Shown here one piece after another: positions 34,030-42,323 of a DNA stretch of 64,000 bases. The stretch is from Massilia arenae (GTDB taxonomy: Bacteria; Pseudomonadota; Gammaproteobacteria; Burkholderiales; Burkholderiaceae_D). Numbering within the stretch: position 1 is the first letter of the stretch; each line of letters starts with the position of its first letter. A model generated the notes under the pieces. That model was not told where the DNA came from. It worked only from the letters and a program-made list of their open reading frames with translations, and did not search any database. The stretch spans positions 1-64,000 of the forward strand of contig NZ_VPFD01000024.1 in the NCBI RefSeq assembly GCF_008014745.1, given 5' to 3'. The position numbers and the translations under genes were made by a program.

Positions 34030-34926
34030 ATGTCCTCCTATAAATCCCACCCACTCGTTCCGATACTGTCGGTGTTTGGCTCGATCACGTTTCTCTGCCT
34101 GGGTACGTCACTGGCAAAGCACACCTTGTTTCCGCTATTCGGTGCACAAGGGACGACCGCGATCCGCGTCGGTTTTTCAGCACTCCTGCTGCTTGCGGTC
34201 TGGCGCCCATGGCGTCAGGCGATATCGCGAACCGACGCCGGCACGCTCATTTGTTACGGTGTTGCCCTGGGCTTGTTGAACCTGTGTTTTTACTTGTCGC
34301 TCCGTACCATTCCGTTCGGTGTCGCGGTGGCGATCGAGTTCTCCGGGCCGCTGGCGGTAGCCTTGTTCTCGTCACGCCGGCCCCTGGATTTTGCCTGGAT
34401 TCTGGTGGCAGTGATGGGCCTTGGATTGCTTCTCCCGATGGGGAACACGGTAAGCGAACTCGATCCCGTCGGCGTGATGTATGCGCTGGCGGCAGCGGTG
34501 TTTTGGGCTGGCTATATTCTGTGTGGCAGACGAATGGAACATCTGCACGCGGGACACTCGGTCGCTCTGGGACTGGCGGTAGCTGCCCTGGTGGTCGTGC
34601 CCGTCGGGCTTCCCTATATCGGAACCGCGCTGTTTTCGCCCTGGGTGTTCGCAGTTGGCCTGTGTGTGGCGATCGCTTCCAGCGCGATTCCGTTTTCGCT
34701 TGAAATGATCGCTCTCAAACGGCTGCCGCCGCAGGCTTTTGGCGTCATGATCAGCATGGAGCCGGCGCTCGCGGCATTGCTGGCGCTGGTACTGCTGGAT
34801 GAACGACTGAGCTCGCTCCAATGGTTGGCAATCGGTTTGATCGCCCTGGCGTCGGCAGGCAGCAGCGTCACGGTGCGCAGGACGGGAAACAGCTCACCGG
34901 GCAGCCGCACCTCGTTTGCCGAATAA
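34030..34926 (+). CDS. rhtA: RhtA-like threonine/homoserine exporter (EamA family)
   Basis: About 298 residues, ten helices, two EamA repeats. Landmarks: 'TIPFGVAVAIEFSGPLAVAL' in repeat 1 and 'SSAIPFSLEMIALKRLPPQA' in repeat 2, both closely like RhtA. It probably exports homoserine/threonine or related amino acids under the divergent Lrp regulator. Third-position GC is visibly lower than in neighbours (many TTG, TCG, GTT, ATC mixed use), suggesting later acquisition. No ribosome site is seen before the ATG. Confidence 0.82.
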   Translation: MSSYKSHPLVPILSVFGSITFLCLGTSLAKHTLFPLFGAQGTTAIRVGFSALLLLAVWRPWRQAISRTDAGTLICYGVALGLLNLCFYLSLRTIPFGVAVAIEFSGPLAVALFSSRRPLDFAWILVAVMGLGLLLPMGNTVSELDPVGVMYALAAAVFWAGYILCGRRMEHLHAGHSVALGLAVAALVVVPVGLPYIGTALFSPWVFAVGLCVAIASSAIPFSLEMIALKRLPPQAFGVMISMEPALAALLALVLLDERLSSLQWLAIGLIALASAGSSVTVRRTGNSSPGSRTSFAE

Positions 34927-34965
34927 AGTCAGCGGTCCGGCAAAATACACGCCGGCGCCGTTCGC

Positions 34966-36012
34966 TCATTGACCTGGATTCGTGATCCGGCCGTGGATCT
35001 CGTCGATCCGTTTGACCACCTCATCGCTGAGCACGATCTGCGCCGCATCGATGTTTTCCTCGAGCTGCGCCAGCGTGGTCGCCCCGACGATGGTCGAACC
35101 CATGAACCAGCGCGAATAGCACCACGCCAGCGCCATCTGCGCCGGCGTCAAGCCATGCTCGCGCGCCAGCGCCGCGTACTCGCGGGTCGCGTCGAACACC
35201 GCCGGTCGCAGATAGCGCGGGCTCCAGGTGGGCGGATAGATTGTCAGGCGGCCGCGCGCCCGCGGGTCGTCGACGTACTTGGCGCTCAGCTGGCCGAATG
35301 CCAGCGGGCTGTAGGCCAGCAGGCTGACGTCTTCGCGGTAGCAGACTTCGTCCAGCAAGGTGGTCTCGAAGGCGCGCGCGGTCAGGTTGTACAGATTCTG
35401 GATGGTGGCGATGCGCGGCAGGCCGTGGATCTCGGCCTGCTTGACGAACTCGCACACGCCCCACGGGCTTTCGTTCGACACGCCGATGTGGCGGATCTTG
35501 CCCTCCCTGACCAGGTCGGCCAGGGCGCGCAGCGTCTCTTCGATCGCCACGCCGTTGCGTTCCTTGCGCGGATCGAACTGGTTCGCGCCGAAGATCGGCA
35601 CGTTGCGGCTCGGCCAGTGCAACTGGTAGAGGTCGATGTAGTCGGTCTGCAGACGCTGCAGGCTGGCGTCGACGGCCGCGCGCAGGTTGGCGGCGTCGTG
35701 GTTGTGTTTTGAACCGCGGATCCAGGCCTGGCTGCCGTTCGGGCCGGCGATCTTGGTCGCCAGCACCAGCTTGTCGCGGCCGCCGCGCGCCTTGAGCCAG
35801 GAGCCGATGAAGCGCTCGGTCGAGCCCTGGGTCGCCGCGTTCGGCGGCACCGGATACAGCTCGGCGGTATCGATGAAGTTGATGCCGCGCTCGAGGGCGT
35901 AGTCCAGCTGGGCGTGCGCGTCCTGCTCGGTATTCTGCTCGCCGAAGGTCATCGTGCCGAGGCAGACGGTGCTCACCTCGAGGTCGGTACGGCCCTGTGT
36001 CTTGCGTTGCAT
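34966..36012 (-). CDS. tas: NADP(H)-dependent aldo-keto reductase (Tas type)
   Basis: 348 residues, (beta/alpha)8 barrel. MQRKTQGRTDLEVSTVCLGT and MTFGEQNTEQDAHAQLDYAL match E. coli Tas (346 residues) closely. The catalytic Asp-Tyr pair is in FIDTAELYPVPP; the Lys is in VLATKIAGPNG; His in YQLHWPSRN. Start at 36012, two bases after the pyrD stop. It reduces carbonyls with NADPH; the physiological substrate is unknown. Confidence 0.93.
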   Translation of the reverse strand: MQRKTQGRTDLEVSTVCLGTMTFGEQNTEQDAHAQLDYALERGINFIDTAELYPVPPNAATQGSTERFIGSWLKARGGRDKLVLATKIAGPNGSQAWIRGSKHNHDAANLRAAVDASLQRLQTDYIDLYQLHWPSRNVPIFGANQFDPRKERNGVAIEETLRALADLVREGKIRHIGVSNESPWGVCEFVKQAEIHGLPRIATIQNLYNLTARAFETTLLDEVCYREDVSLLAYSPLAFGQLSAKYVDDPRARGRLTIYPPTWSPRYLRPAVFDATREYAALAREHGLTPAQMALAWCYSRWFMGSTIVGATTLAQLEENIDAAQIVLSDEVVKRIDEIHGRITNPGQ

Positions 36013-36014
36013 GT

Positions 36015-37067
36015 TCACTTCTTCTTTTTCTTTTCGCGCAGCGCATCGGCGCATTCGCGCACCAGGCCCGGGCCGGCGTAGATCAGGCCACTGTACAGCT
36101 GTACCAGCTTGGCGCCGGCCTCGATCTTGGCCTTGGCGTCCGGGCCGCGCATGATGCCGCCCACGCCGATGATCGGGATGTCGTCGCGCAGCTCGGTCTT
36201 GAGCGCGCGGATCACGATGTTCGATTGCTCGAACACCGGCGCGCCGGAGAGGCCGCCGGCCTGCTGCGCATGCTTCATGCCTTCGACGTCGCGCCGGTTG
36301 AGCGTGGTGTTGGTGGCGATCACGCCGTCGATCTTGTGGCGCAGCAGGGCGCCGGCGATGTCGCGGATCTGGTCGCCGTCGACGTCGGGCGCGATCTTGA
36401 GCGTGATCGGCACGTAGTGGCCGTGGTGGTCGGCCAGCTTGGTCTGCTCCGCCTTCAGCTGCGCCAGCAGGTCGTCCAGTTCAGACGCGCCCTGCAGCTG
36501 GCGCAGGTTCTTGGTATTGGGCGACGAGATGTTGACCGTCACATAGCTCGCATACGGGTACACCTTGCGCAGGCAGTGCAGGTAATCCTCGGCCGCGCGT
36601 TCGATCGGCGTGTCGGCGTTCTTGCCGATGTTCAGGCCCAACACGCCGCGGCGTTCCTGGTAGAAGCGCGAGGCCTGCACATTGGCCACGAAGGCGTCGA
36701 CGCCGCCGTTGTTGAAGCCCATGCGGTTGATGATGCCGCGCGCGCGCGGCAGGCGGAAGATGCGCGGCTTGGGGTTGCCGGCCTGGCCGCGCGGGGTCAC
36801 AGTGCCGATCTCGATCGAGCCGAAGCCGAGGGCGGCCAAGCCGTCGATGTAGGCGCCATCCTTGTCCAGGCCGGCGGCCAGGCCGACCGGGTTGGGGAAG
36901 GTGATGCCCATGACGGTGCGCGGGTCGGGCAGGGGCTTCCTGAACGCCCCCGTCAGGCCGAGCGCGCCTGCCCGCCGCAGCATGGGCAGGGTCAGGTTGT
37001 GGGCCGTCTCCGGATCGAGGGAGAACAGTGCGGGGCGAACGAGGGTGTACAGGAATTTATCGGGCAT
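36015..37067 (-). CDS. pyrD: Dihydroorotate dehydrogenase (quinone), class 2
   Basis: 350 residues. Membrane-associated class 2 enzyme of pyrimidine synthesis: N-terminal helix region MPDKFLYTLVRPALFSLDPE for quinone access, 'PNPVGLAAGLDKDGAYIDGL', MGFNNGGVDAF, VTVNISSPNTKNLRQLQ (catalytic serine region) and 'IIGVGGIMRGPDAKAKIEAG' for FMN phosphate. The C terminus is five lysines. It follows bpt by 117 bases on the same strand. Confidence 0.96.
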   Translation of the reverse strand: MPDKFLYTLVRPALFSLDPETAHNLTLPMLRRAGALGLTGAFRKPLPDPRTVMGITFPNPVGLAAGLDKDGAYIDGLAALGFGSIEIGTVTPRGQAGNPKPRIFRLPRARGIINRMGFNNGGVDAFVANVQASRFYQERRGVLGLNIGKNADTPIERAAEDYLHCLRKVYPYASYVTVNISSPNTKNLRQLQGASELDDLLAQLKAEQTKLADHHGHYVPITLKIAPDVDGDQIRDIAGALLRHKIDGVIATNTTLNRRDVEGMKHAQQAGGLSGAPVFEQSNIVIRALKTELRDDIPIIGVGGIMRGPDAKAKIEAGAKLVQLYSGLIYAGPGLVRECADALREKKKKK

Positions 37068-37184
37068 GGGGAACTCAGTTAAGTTTTCCCCATCATTTTA
37101 ACTTGACGCGCTGCGGCAAACGTATTCGTGTGTCAATGACTTTGTTAGCACATGTATCACAAGCGGCAAGGGCGGCCTGGAATG

Positions 37185-37913
37185 CTAGCGCTGCAGCACA
37201 CCCCATTCGCCGTCAATGCGGGCTTCGAGCGGCCGGAAGTTGATCTTGTAGGCCATCTTGGGGCTCTGTTCGATCCAGTACCCGAGATAGACATAGGACA
37301 GTCCGAGCTCGTGGGCCTGGTTCACCTGCCACAGGATGTTGTAGGTGCCGTAGGAGGCATTCTCGACGTCGGGATCGAAGAAGGTATAGACCGACGACAG
37401 GCCGTCGGACAGCACGTCGATGATCGACACCATGCGCAGGGTGCCGTCGCGCTCGCGGAATTCGACCAGGCGCGTGTTGACGCGGCTTTGCAGCAGGAAC
37501 TGGGCATATTGGTCGCGGCTGTCCTGGTCCATGCCGCCGCCCACGTGGCGCGTGGTCTGGTAGCGCAGGTAGAGCGCGTAGTGCTCGTCGGAGAAGGCCA
37601 GGTTGGCCACCATCGCGACCAGGTCGCCATGGCGCTTCCAGGCGCGGCGCTGGGTGCGGTTGGGCGTGAAGTCCTCGCACTTGACGCGCACCGGGATGCA
37701 GGCCTGGCAGCCGTCGCAGTAGGGGCGGTAAGTGAAGATGCCGCTGCGCCGGAAGCCGTTCTTGACCAGTTCGGAATATACGTCGGCGTTGATGAGGTGC
37801 GACGGTGTGGCGACCTGCGAACGCGCCTGGCGCGCGTCGAGATAGCTGCAGGGATAGGGCGCCGTCGTGTAGAACTGCAGCGTCGCGAATGGCAGGTCGT
37901 GTAGGTGCGTCAT
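37185..37913 (-). CDS. bpt: Aspartate/glutamate leucyltransferase (Bpt; ATE family)
   Basis: 242 residues. N-end-rule enzyme that adds Leu from Leu-tRNA to proteins with N-terminal Asp or Glu. ATE_N region with FRRSGIFTYRPYCDGCQACI (Cys-x2-Cys-type) near 54-73; ATE_C region with 'YTFFDPDVENASYGTYNILW' and 'LGLSYVYLGYWIEQSPKMAY'. It is 63 bases after aat, so the pair that tags N-degrons for ClpAP is cotranscribed, as in other betaproteobacteria. Confidence 0.94.
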   Translation of the reverse strand: MTHLHDLPFATLQFYTTAPYPCSYLDARQARSQVATPSHLINADVYSELVKNGFRRSGIFTYRPYCDGCQACIPVRVKCEDFTPNRTQRRAWKRHGDLVAMVANLAFSDEHYALYLRYQTTRHVGGGMDQDSRDQYAQFLLQSRVNTRLVEFRERDGTLRMVSIIDVLSDGLSSVYTFFDPDVENASYGTYNILWQVNQAHELGLSYVYLGYWIEQSPKMAYKINFRPLEARIDGEWGVLQR

Positions 37914-37976
37914 GCAAAAAACTCTCGAGACGACGTGTGATGAACCTATTCTAGCGAAAACCCGCGCGCGATACCG

Positions 37977-38795
37977 TTAGCCATCCAACGGTATCGCGGG
38001 CGAGTTGCCGGATCGGTCGGGCGCCGCGGCTGATGCTGCGGGCGTTACGGAAGCTGCGGACGGTATGTCGTCCCGCGCCGCGAACGGCGGGCCGACCGTC
38101 CAGTCGCCGATAGGCGGCTCAGCGATTGCGGCGCGCAGGTGCTCCAGGAAGCGGCTGCGCGGGATCGGCGCCGCGCCGAGCGAGGCCAGGTGGCCGGTCT
38201 CCTGCTGGCAGTCGACCATCCGCACGCCGTGCCGGCGCAGGAAAGCCACCAGGTAGGCCAGCGCGACCTTGGAAGCGTCGGACACGCGCGCGAACATCGA
38301 TTCGCCATAGAACATGCGGCCTATGCAGACGCCATAGGCGCCGCCGACCAGTTCGCCGTCGAGCCAGACTTCGGACGAGTGGGCATAGCCCAGCGCGTGC
38401 AGGCCGCTGTAGCCGTCGACGATCTCGTCCGAGATCCAGGTGCCGGGGCCGTCGCGGCGCGGCGCGGCGCAGGCGCGCATGACGTCGCTGAAGGCGGAGT
38501 CGAAGCGCACGTCCCAACGGCCCCCGGCTAGGCGGCTGCGCTCGACCTTGCGCAGCGTCTTGGCCAGGCTATCGCTTACCTTGAAGTCGGCCGTGTACAG
38601 CACCATGCGCGGGTCGGTGCTCCACCACAGGATGGGCTGGCCTTCGGAAAACCAGGGAAAGATGCCGTTGCGGTAAGCCTGCAGCAGGCGCGGCGGCGAC
38701 AGGTCGGCGCCGGCCGCGAGCAGGCCCGGCGCTTCGACCGTCAATGCCTTGGATACGTCGGGAAACGGCGTATCGGTCTCGAGCCAGGGAATCAT
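37977..38795 (-). CDS. aat: Leucyl/phenylalanyl-tRNA--protein transferase
   Basis: 272 residues. Family signature LLQAYRNGIFPWFSEGQPIL and WWSTDPRMVL near 40-68, and ELVGGAYGVCIGRMFYGESM near 149-168. It adds Leu or Phe to N-terminal Lys/Arg. The C-terminal 45 residues after PPFAARDD are low-complexity Ala/Ser/Pro and not part of the fold. Start one base after the Nudix gene stop. Confidence 0.95.
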   Translation of the reverse strand: MIPWLETDTPFPDVSKALTVEAPGLLAAGADLSPPRLLQAYRNGIFPWFSEGQPILWWSTDPRMVLYTADFKVSDSLAKTLRKVERSRLAGGRWDVRFDSAFSDVMRACAAPRRDGPGTWISDEIVDGYSGLHALGYAHSSEVWLDGELVGGAYGVCIGRMFYGESMFARVSDASKVALAYLVAFLRRHGVRMVDCQQETGHLASLGAAPIPRSRFLEHLRAAIAEPPIGDWTVGPPFAARDDIPSAASVTPAASAAAPDRSGNSPAIPLDG

Positions 38796-38796
38796 C

Positions 38797-39378
38797 TCAG
38801 TCCGGTTCGCGTGGGGCGATCATCGGGCGATGGATGTCGCGGCTGTGAAAGCCAAAGGCGCCCCCCTCGCGCACTTTGATCCGGTCGGCGAAGAACAGTT
38901 CCAGCGTGCTGCGGATGGTGGGGAAGGCCAGGTCGTCCCACGGGATTTCGTCTTCGGTGAATAATTGGACGTCGAGGCTTTCGATGCCGGCCGCGAAATC
39001 GAGGTCGAGCAGGCGCGCGCGGTAGAACAGGTGGACCTGGTGCACGTGGGCCACGTTGAGCAGGGTGAACAAAGGCCCGAGCTCGACGTTGGCGCCGGCT
39101 TCTTCCTCGGTCTCGCGCACGGCGGCCTGTTCGGTGGTCTCCTCGTTTTCCATGAAGCCGGCCGGCAGGGTCCAGTAGCCGTAGCGCGGCTCGATGGCGC
39201 GCTTGCACAGCAAGACCTGGATGTTGCCTTCGCGCTCCCAGACGGGGATCGAGCCGACGACGAGTTTCGGATTCTGGTAATGGATCGTGTTGCAATGGGT
39301 GCAGACGTAGCGCGGCCGGTTGTCGCCTTCGGGGATGGAAAGCAGCACGGGGTGGGCGCACTCGGAGCAGAATTTCAT
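38797..39378 (-). CDS. Nudix hydrolase with N-terminal zinc ribbon
   Basis: 193 residues from MKFCSECA. A zinc ribbon with CSEC and CTHC (residues 3-36) precedes the Nudix domain; the Nudix box starts at GFMENEET and continues through AVRETEEEAG with all GX5EX7REUXEEXGU positions filled. This layout resembles NudC-like or ADP-ribose/NAD-type Nudix enzymes, but the NudC SQPWPFPxS motif is absent, so the substrate is open. Probably first gene of nudix-aat-bpt. The start is chosen at the zinc ribbon; an ATG nine codons upstream is possible. Confidence 0.85.
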   Translation of the reverse strand: MKFCSECAHPVLLSIPEGDNRPRYVCTHCNTIHYQNPKLVVGSIPVWEREGNIQVLLCKRAIEPRYGYWTLPAGFMENEETTEQAAVRETEEEAGANVELGPLFTLLNVAHVHQVHLFYRARLLDLDFAAGIESLDVQLFTEDEIPWDDLAFPTIRSTLELFFADRIKVREGGAFGFHSRDIHRPMIAPREPD

Positions 39379-39520
39379 GGTCGTGTGACGAATTGGTATT
39401 GGCATTACTTTACACCGAATGCGGCGGCGGTAGGGCAGTGCCCGGGTGGTGAGCAGGGCCTGTTTGGCGCAGGCCATGAGTTATATCGTGTTGCAATCGC
39501 ACATGGGCGCAGTATTGCAT

Positions 39521-39549
39521 TTGCCTAATGAGGTGAATGGGCGTATAAT
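39521..39549 (+). promoter_or_regulatory. Sigma-70 promoter of initiator tRNA-Met
   Basis: TTGCCT (39521-39526) and a perfect TATAAT (39544-39549) are 17 bases apart; the tRNA begins 13 bases after the -10 box. Confidence 0.85.
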
Positions 39550-39561
39550 TCATTTCACAGA

Positions 39562-39638
39562 CGCGGGGTGGAGCAGTCTGGCAGCTCGTCGGGCTCATAA
39601 CCCGAAGGTCACAGGTTCAAATCCTGTCCCCGCAACCA
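39562..39638 (+). tRNA. Initiator tRNA-fMet (anticodon CAU)
   Basis: 77 bases with encoded CCA. Initiator features are all visible: an unpaired C1-A72 at the top of the acceptor stem (CGCGGGG against CCCCGCA) and three consecutive G-C pairs in the anticodon stem (GGGCTCATAACCC). Own promoter and terminator. Confidence 0.97.
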
Positions 39639-39643
39639 GATTC

Positions 39644-39684
39644 AAAGCCGCTGATTCGCAAGAGTCAGCGGCTTTTTCGTTTTT
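39644..39684 (+). terminator. Intrinsic terminator of tRNA-fMet
   Basis: Stem AAAGCCGCTGA/TCAGCGGCTTT with a 10-base loop, then TTCGTTTTT. Confidence 0.92.
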
Positions 39685-39846
39685 CAGGCCGACATTTTTC
39701 ATGTCTGGCAACTACCTTTCCCCGTCTTAACGGCCTCGACGCAGGTCAAACCCGCTCGTCTCTGCTGCAATGCACACGAGCCCGCCCTGTCCAACCCTGC
39801 GAACCGCCGCGCGCATGCGCCATGGCGACATTCAGGGGCGATGACC

Positions 39847-40260
39847 ATGATCGATGTAGACGACATCAACGAGGCCTGGGGCTGGGTCGGCATGAGCGCC
39901 GTCGAAGTTCTCGGGGCCAATGCCTTCGGCAACCTCATCATCCGCGACGAGGACGACCATTTCTGGTGCCTGCGTCCGCAAGAACTGGTGTGCGAGCCGC
40001 TGGCGCGCAGCCGCGCCGCGCTCGATGCGCTGGCCTACAACCAGGATTTCCTCAACGACTGGTATATGCCCGAGGCGGTGCGGCTGGCCGAAGCCGCGCT
40101 GGGGCCGCTGACCGAAGGGCGCAAATACTGTCTCAAGATTCCCAGCGCGCTGGGCGGGAATTATGGCTGCGACAATCTCGCCACCGTGCCGCTGGCTGAG
40201 CTCATCCGGTTCTCGGGCGAGGGCGCGCAGCAGTTCGATGGTTTGCCGCGCTGGTGCTGA
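39847..40260 (+). CDS. Tdi1-like (DUF1851) T6SS immunity-type protein, orphan
   Basis: 137 residues. The segment INEAWGWVGMSAVEVLGAN (about 7-25), then FGNLIIRDEDDHFWCLRPQE, LGPLTEGRKYCLKIPSALGG and PLAELIRFSGEGAQQ, follows the DUF1851 pattern; this C-terminal domain is found in Tdi1, the immunity protein of the Tde1 DNase effector. No effector gene or T6SS gene is nearby. Start set at 39847 since AGGGG is 8 bases upstream, whereas the ATG at 39841 would be too close. Family placement is by recall. Confidence 0.75.
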   Translation: MIDVDDINEAWGWVGMSAVEVLGANAFGNLIIRDEDDHFWCLRPQELVCEPLARSRAALDALAYNQDFLNDWYMPEAVRLAEAALGPLTEGRKYCLKIPSALGGNYGCDNLATVPLAELIRFSGEGAQQFDGLPRWC

Positions 40261-40293
40261 GCGCCATGCCGGCGTCTTTCGGCCGGCAATCGT

Positions 40294-41358
40294 CTAGCGG
40301 CTGCCGCCTTCCCTGCGCCCTGCCGCCTGGGAGCGAAGACGGCCGGCGACAATATGCCACGCCGCCGACGGCACGAACAGTGGAAGCATGGGGTCCATCG
40401 CCAGATGCTTTCTCAGCAATGGTGGGTTGATGGTCTTGCGGTTCACCAACCGGTGCAGGATGTCCTTCAACATGGTCTGACGCAGTTCGGACAGCCGCGC
40501 ACGGTTTCGTTTCAGCTGTGCTTCATCGAGCTGGAACAAACGAGGCAGGGCCAGTTCCAGCTTGGTTTCATAATGCAGCCGGTCCAGCGATTTTTCGGTG
40601 CCCCAGCCCGAGCCGGCATGGATGTTCACGCCACGGCCGCAGGTGACTTCCGCCGTGGTGCCGAAGGCATAGGCATCCGTCAGGGTACTCAGCTGCAGCC
40701 AGAACAGGAAGTCTTCACCGGCATTGACGAATTCCTCGCGAAAGCGCAGCGCGGCAAACTTCTTGAAGCGGTACACCACGGTCGGGGTTCCAATGACGTT
40801 CGCCCTCAGGATCTGCTCCGTCATATTGCCGCGGTAGTGTGCTACCGGCCCGCAGTCGGTGAGGGCCGGGTGTTCGTCTATCCTGAAGCCACTGGTTTGT
40901 TCAAAAACCGTTTTTGTCTGGCCAATGCGAAAATAATCGGAAAAATAAAAGTCGTTGCCACGCTCCAAGGCGGCATGTGCGCGCAAAAGATGCGCCGGAT
41001 GCCACGTGTCGTCTGAGTCGAGGAAGGCCACGTAGTGGCAATGCGGCGACACATTGTCCAATCCCTTGTTGCGGGCGGACGCGGGGCCGCCGTTGGGCTG
41101 TTCGACGACACGGACCTTGAGCTGCGGGAAATTTCTCAGCACAGCCGCAACCTCGTCCCGCGCCGGTATCGGCGAACTGTCGTCGACCACGATCACTTCT
41201 TCAGGCAAAAGTTCCTGGTTGACAATTGAGGCAAGGGCTTGCTGGAGAAGGCCCTCCTGACGCTGGAAGTAGGGAATCACGACCGCAATCGCCGCGTCGG
41301 AAACATGCGTTTCAGCTCCGCTCGGGCCGCTGTTTGGATGGGAAAACGTCGTACTCAT
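40294..41358 (-). CDS. Family 2 glycosyltransferase
   Basis: 354 residues. GT-A fold: IAVVIPYFQRQEGLLQQALA near 24-43, EEVIVVDDSSPIP and the metal-binding DxD region VAFLDSDDTWHPAHL near 110-124. No membrane helix; the C-terminal part is helical and unassigned. It would transfer a sugar to a surface polysaccharide or glycan, but no other polysaccharide gene is adjacent. Codon use is more relaxed than in neighbours (AAAAACCG.., TTTTTG), suggesting recent acquisition. No clear ribosome site. Confidence 0.85.
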   Translation of the reverse strand: MSTTFSHPNSGPSGAETHVSDAAIAVVIPYFQRQEGLLQQALASIVNQELLPEEVIVVDDSSPIPARDEVAAVLRNFPQLKVRVVEQPNGGPASARNKGLDNVSPHCHYVAFLDSDDTWHPAHLLRAHAALERGNDFYFSDYFRIGQTKTVFEQTSGFRIDEHPALTDCGPVAHYRGNMTEQILRANVIGTPTVVYRFKKFAALRFREEFVNAGEDFLFWLQLSTLTDAYAFGTTAEVTCGRGVNIHAGSGWGTEKSLDRLHYETKLELALPRLFQLDEAQLKRNRARLSELRQTMLKDILHRLVNRKTINPPLLRKHLAMDPMLPLFVPSAAWHIVAGRLRSQAAGRREGGSR

Positions 41359-41420
41359 GTTGCTGAATATATCACACGCACACGACGATCCACCGTCCGT
41401 TTTTCCTGGCGAAAACGGTG

Positions 41421-42323
41421 TCAACCGCGATCGTCTTCGTGCTTTGCAGTCAGGCTCGCCCACAGATAGGCGGCCGCCATGGTGCGGTGCGGCGCATAGC
41501 GCGCCAGCAGGTGCTGGGCTTCGAGCAGCGTCGGCCGCTGGGCGCTGCCGGTCAGATTGTGCAGGGCGTTGCGCACGGCCACGTCGCCTTCGAGCGAACA
41601 ATCCGTGTAGCCGTAGCCGCGCAGCAGCACGTAATTGACGGTCCAGGGGCCGATGCCCTTGATCGCCAGCAGTTCCTGGCTGACCACGGCGGCATCGCGT
41701 TCCCGCTCGAGCGACAGGCTGCCATCGACCACCATGCGCGCCACGCGCAGCACGGTCTCGGCCTTCGCGCCGGAGAACTTGCGGCTGGTCAGGTCTTCCA
41801 GGGCGAGGCGGGTGACGTCTTGCGCTTCCGGATAGCACCACAAGCCACTTGAATGCGGGCGGCCGGCCAACTGGATCAGCGTGCGGCGCAGCGCGATCGC
41901 GAACGTCAGATTGATCTGCTGGCCGATGATGGCCCAGGTGAGCGCTTCGAATACGGTGGCCGATTGCACGATGCGCAGGCCGGGCTGGCGCGCCAGCATG
42001 GGGCCGAGCACGGGATCGTCGTGCGCAAAGGCGGCGAAGGCGGCCGGGTCGATGCGCAGGCCCAGCACGTTCAGCAGCGCATCCTGGACCAGGGTTTCCA
42101 GCGCCGGCGTGGCCGGCCCATCGCAGGCGATGCGGCAGCGGGCCTGGCGGCCGTCGAAGCGAATGTCGAGCAGGGTCGGCACGCCGCCCAGCAGCACGCC
42201 CTTGCGCAGCCCTTCGGGCGACACCTGCTCGGCCACGCCCTCGGCGTCGCGGCCATGGAAGGCGATGACGTCGGCGATGCGGTAGCCAGGCGGCAGGATG
42301 ATGTCCTGCGTCGTCTCCATCAT
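41421..42323 (-). CDS. AlkA-type DNA-3-methyladenine glycosylase
   Basis: 300 residues. HhH-GPD glycosylase: 'FEALTWAIIGQQINLTFAIA' near 125-144, the helix-hairpin-helix LLAIKGIGPWTVNYVLLRG near 217-235, and the catalytic Asp in LEGDVAVRNAL near 245. N-terminal AlkA_N-like beta domain. Excises alkylated purines in base excision repair. Its ATG directly follows the TAA of the EamA gene (TAAATG), so the two are coupled. No Ada gene is nearby. Confidence 0.88.
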   Translation of the reverse strand: MMETTQDIILPPGYRIADVIAFHGRDAEGVAEQVSPEGLRKGVLLGGVPTLLDIRFDGRQARCRIACDGPATPALETLVQDALLNVLGLRIDPAAFAAFAHDDPVLGPMLARQPGLRIVQSATVFEALTWAIIGQQINLTFAIALRRTLIQLAGRPHSSGLWCYPEAQDVTRLALEDLTSRKFSGAKAETVLRVARMVVDGSLSLERERDAAVVSQELLAIKGIGPWTVNYVLLRGYGYTDCSLEGDVAVRNALHNLTGSAQRPTLLEAQHLLARYAPHRTMAAAYLWASLTAKHEDDRG

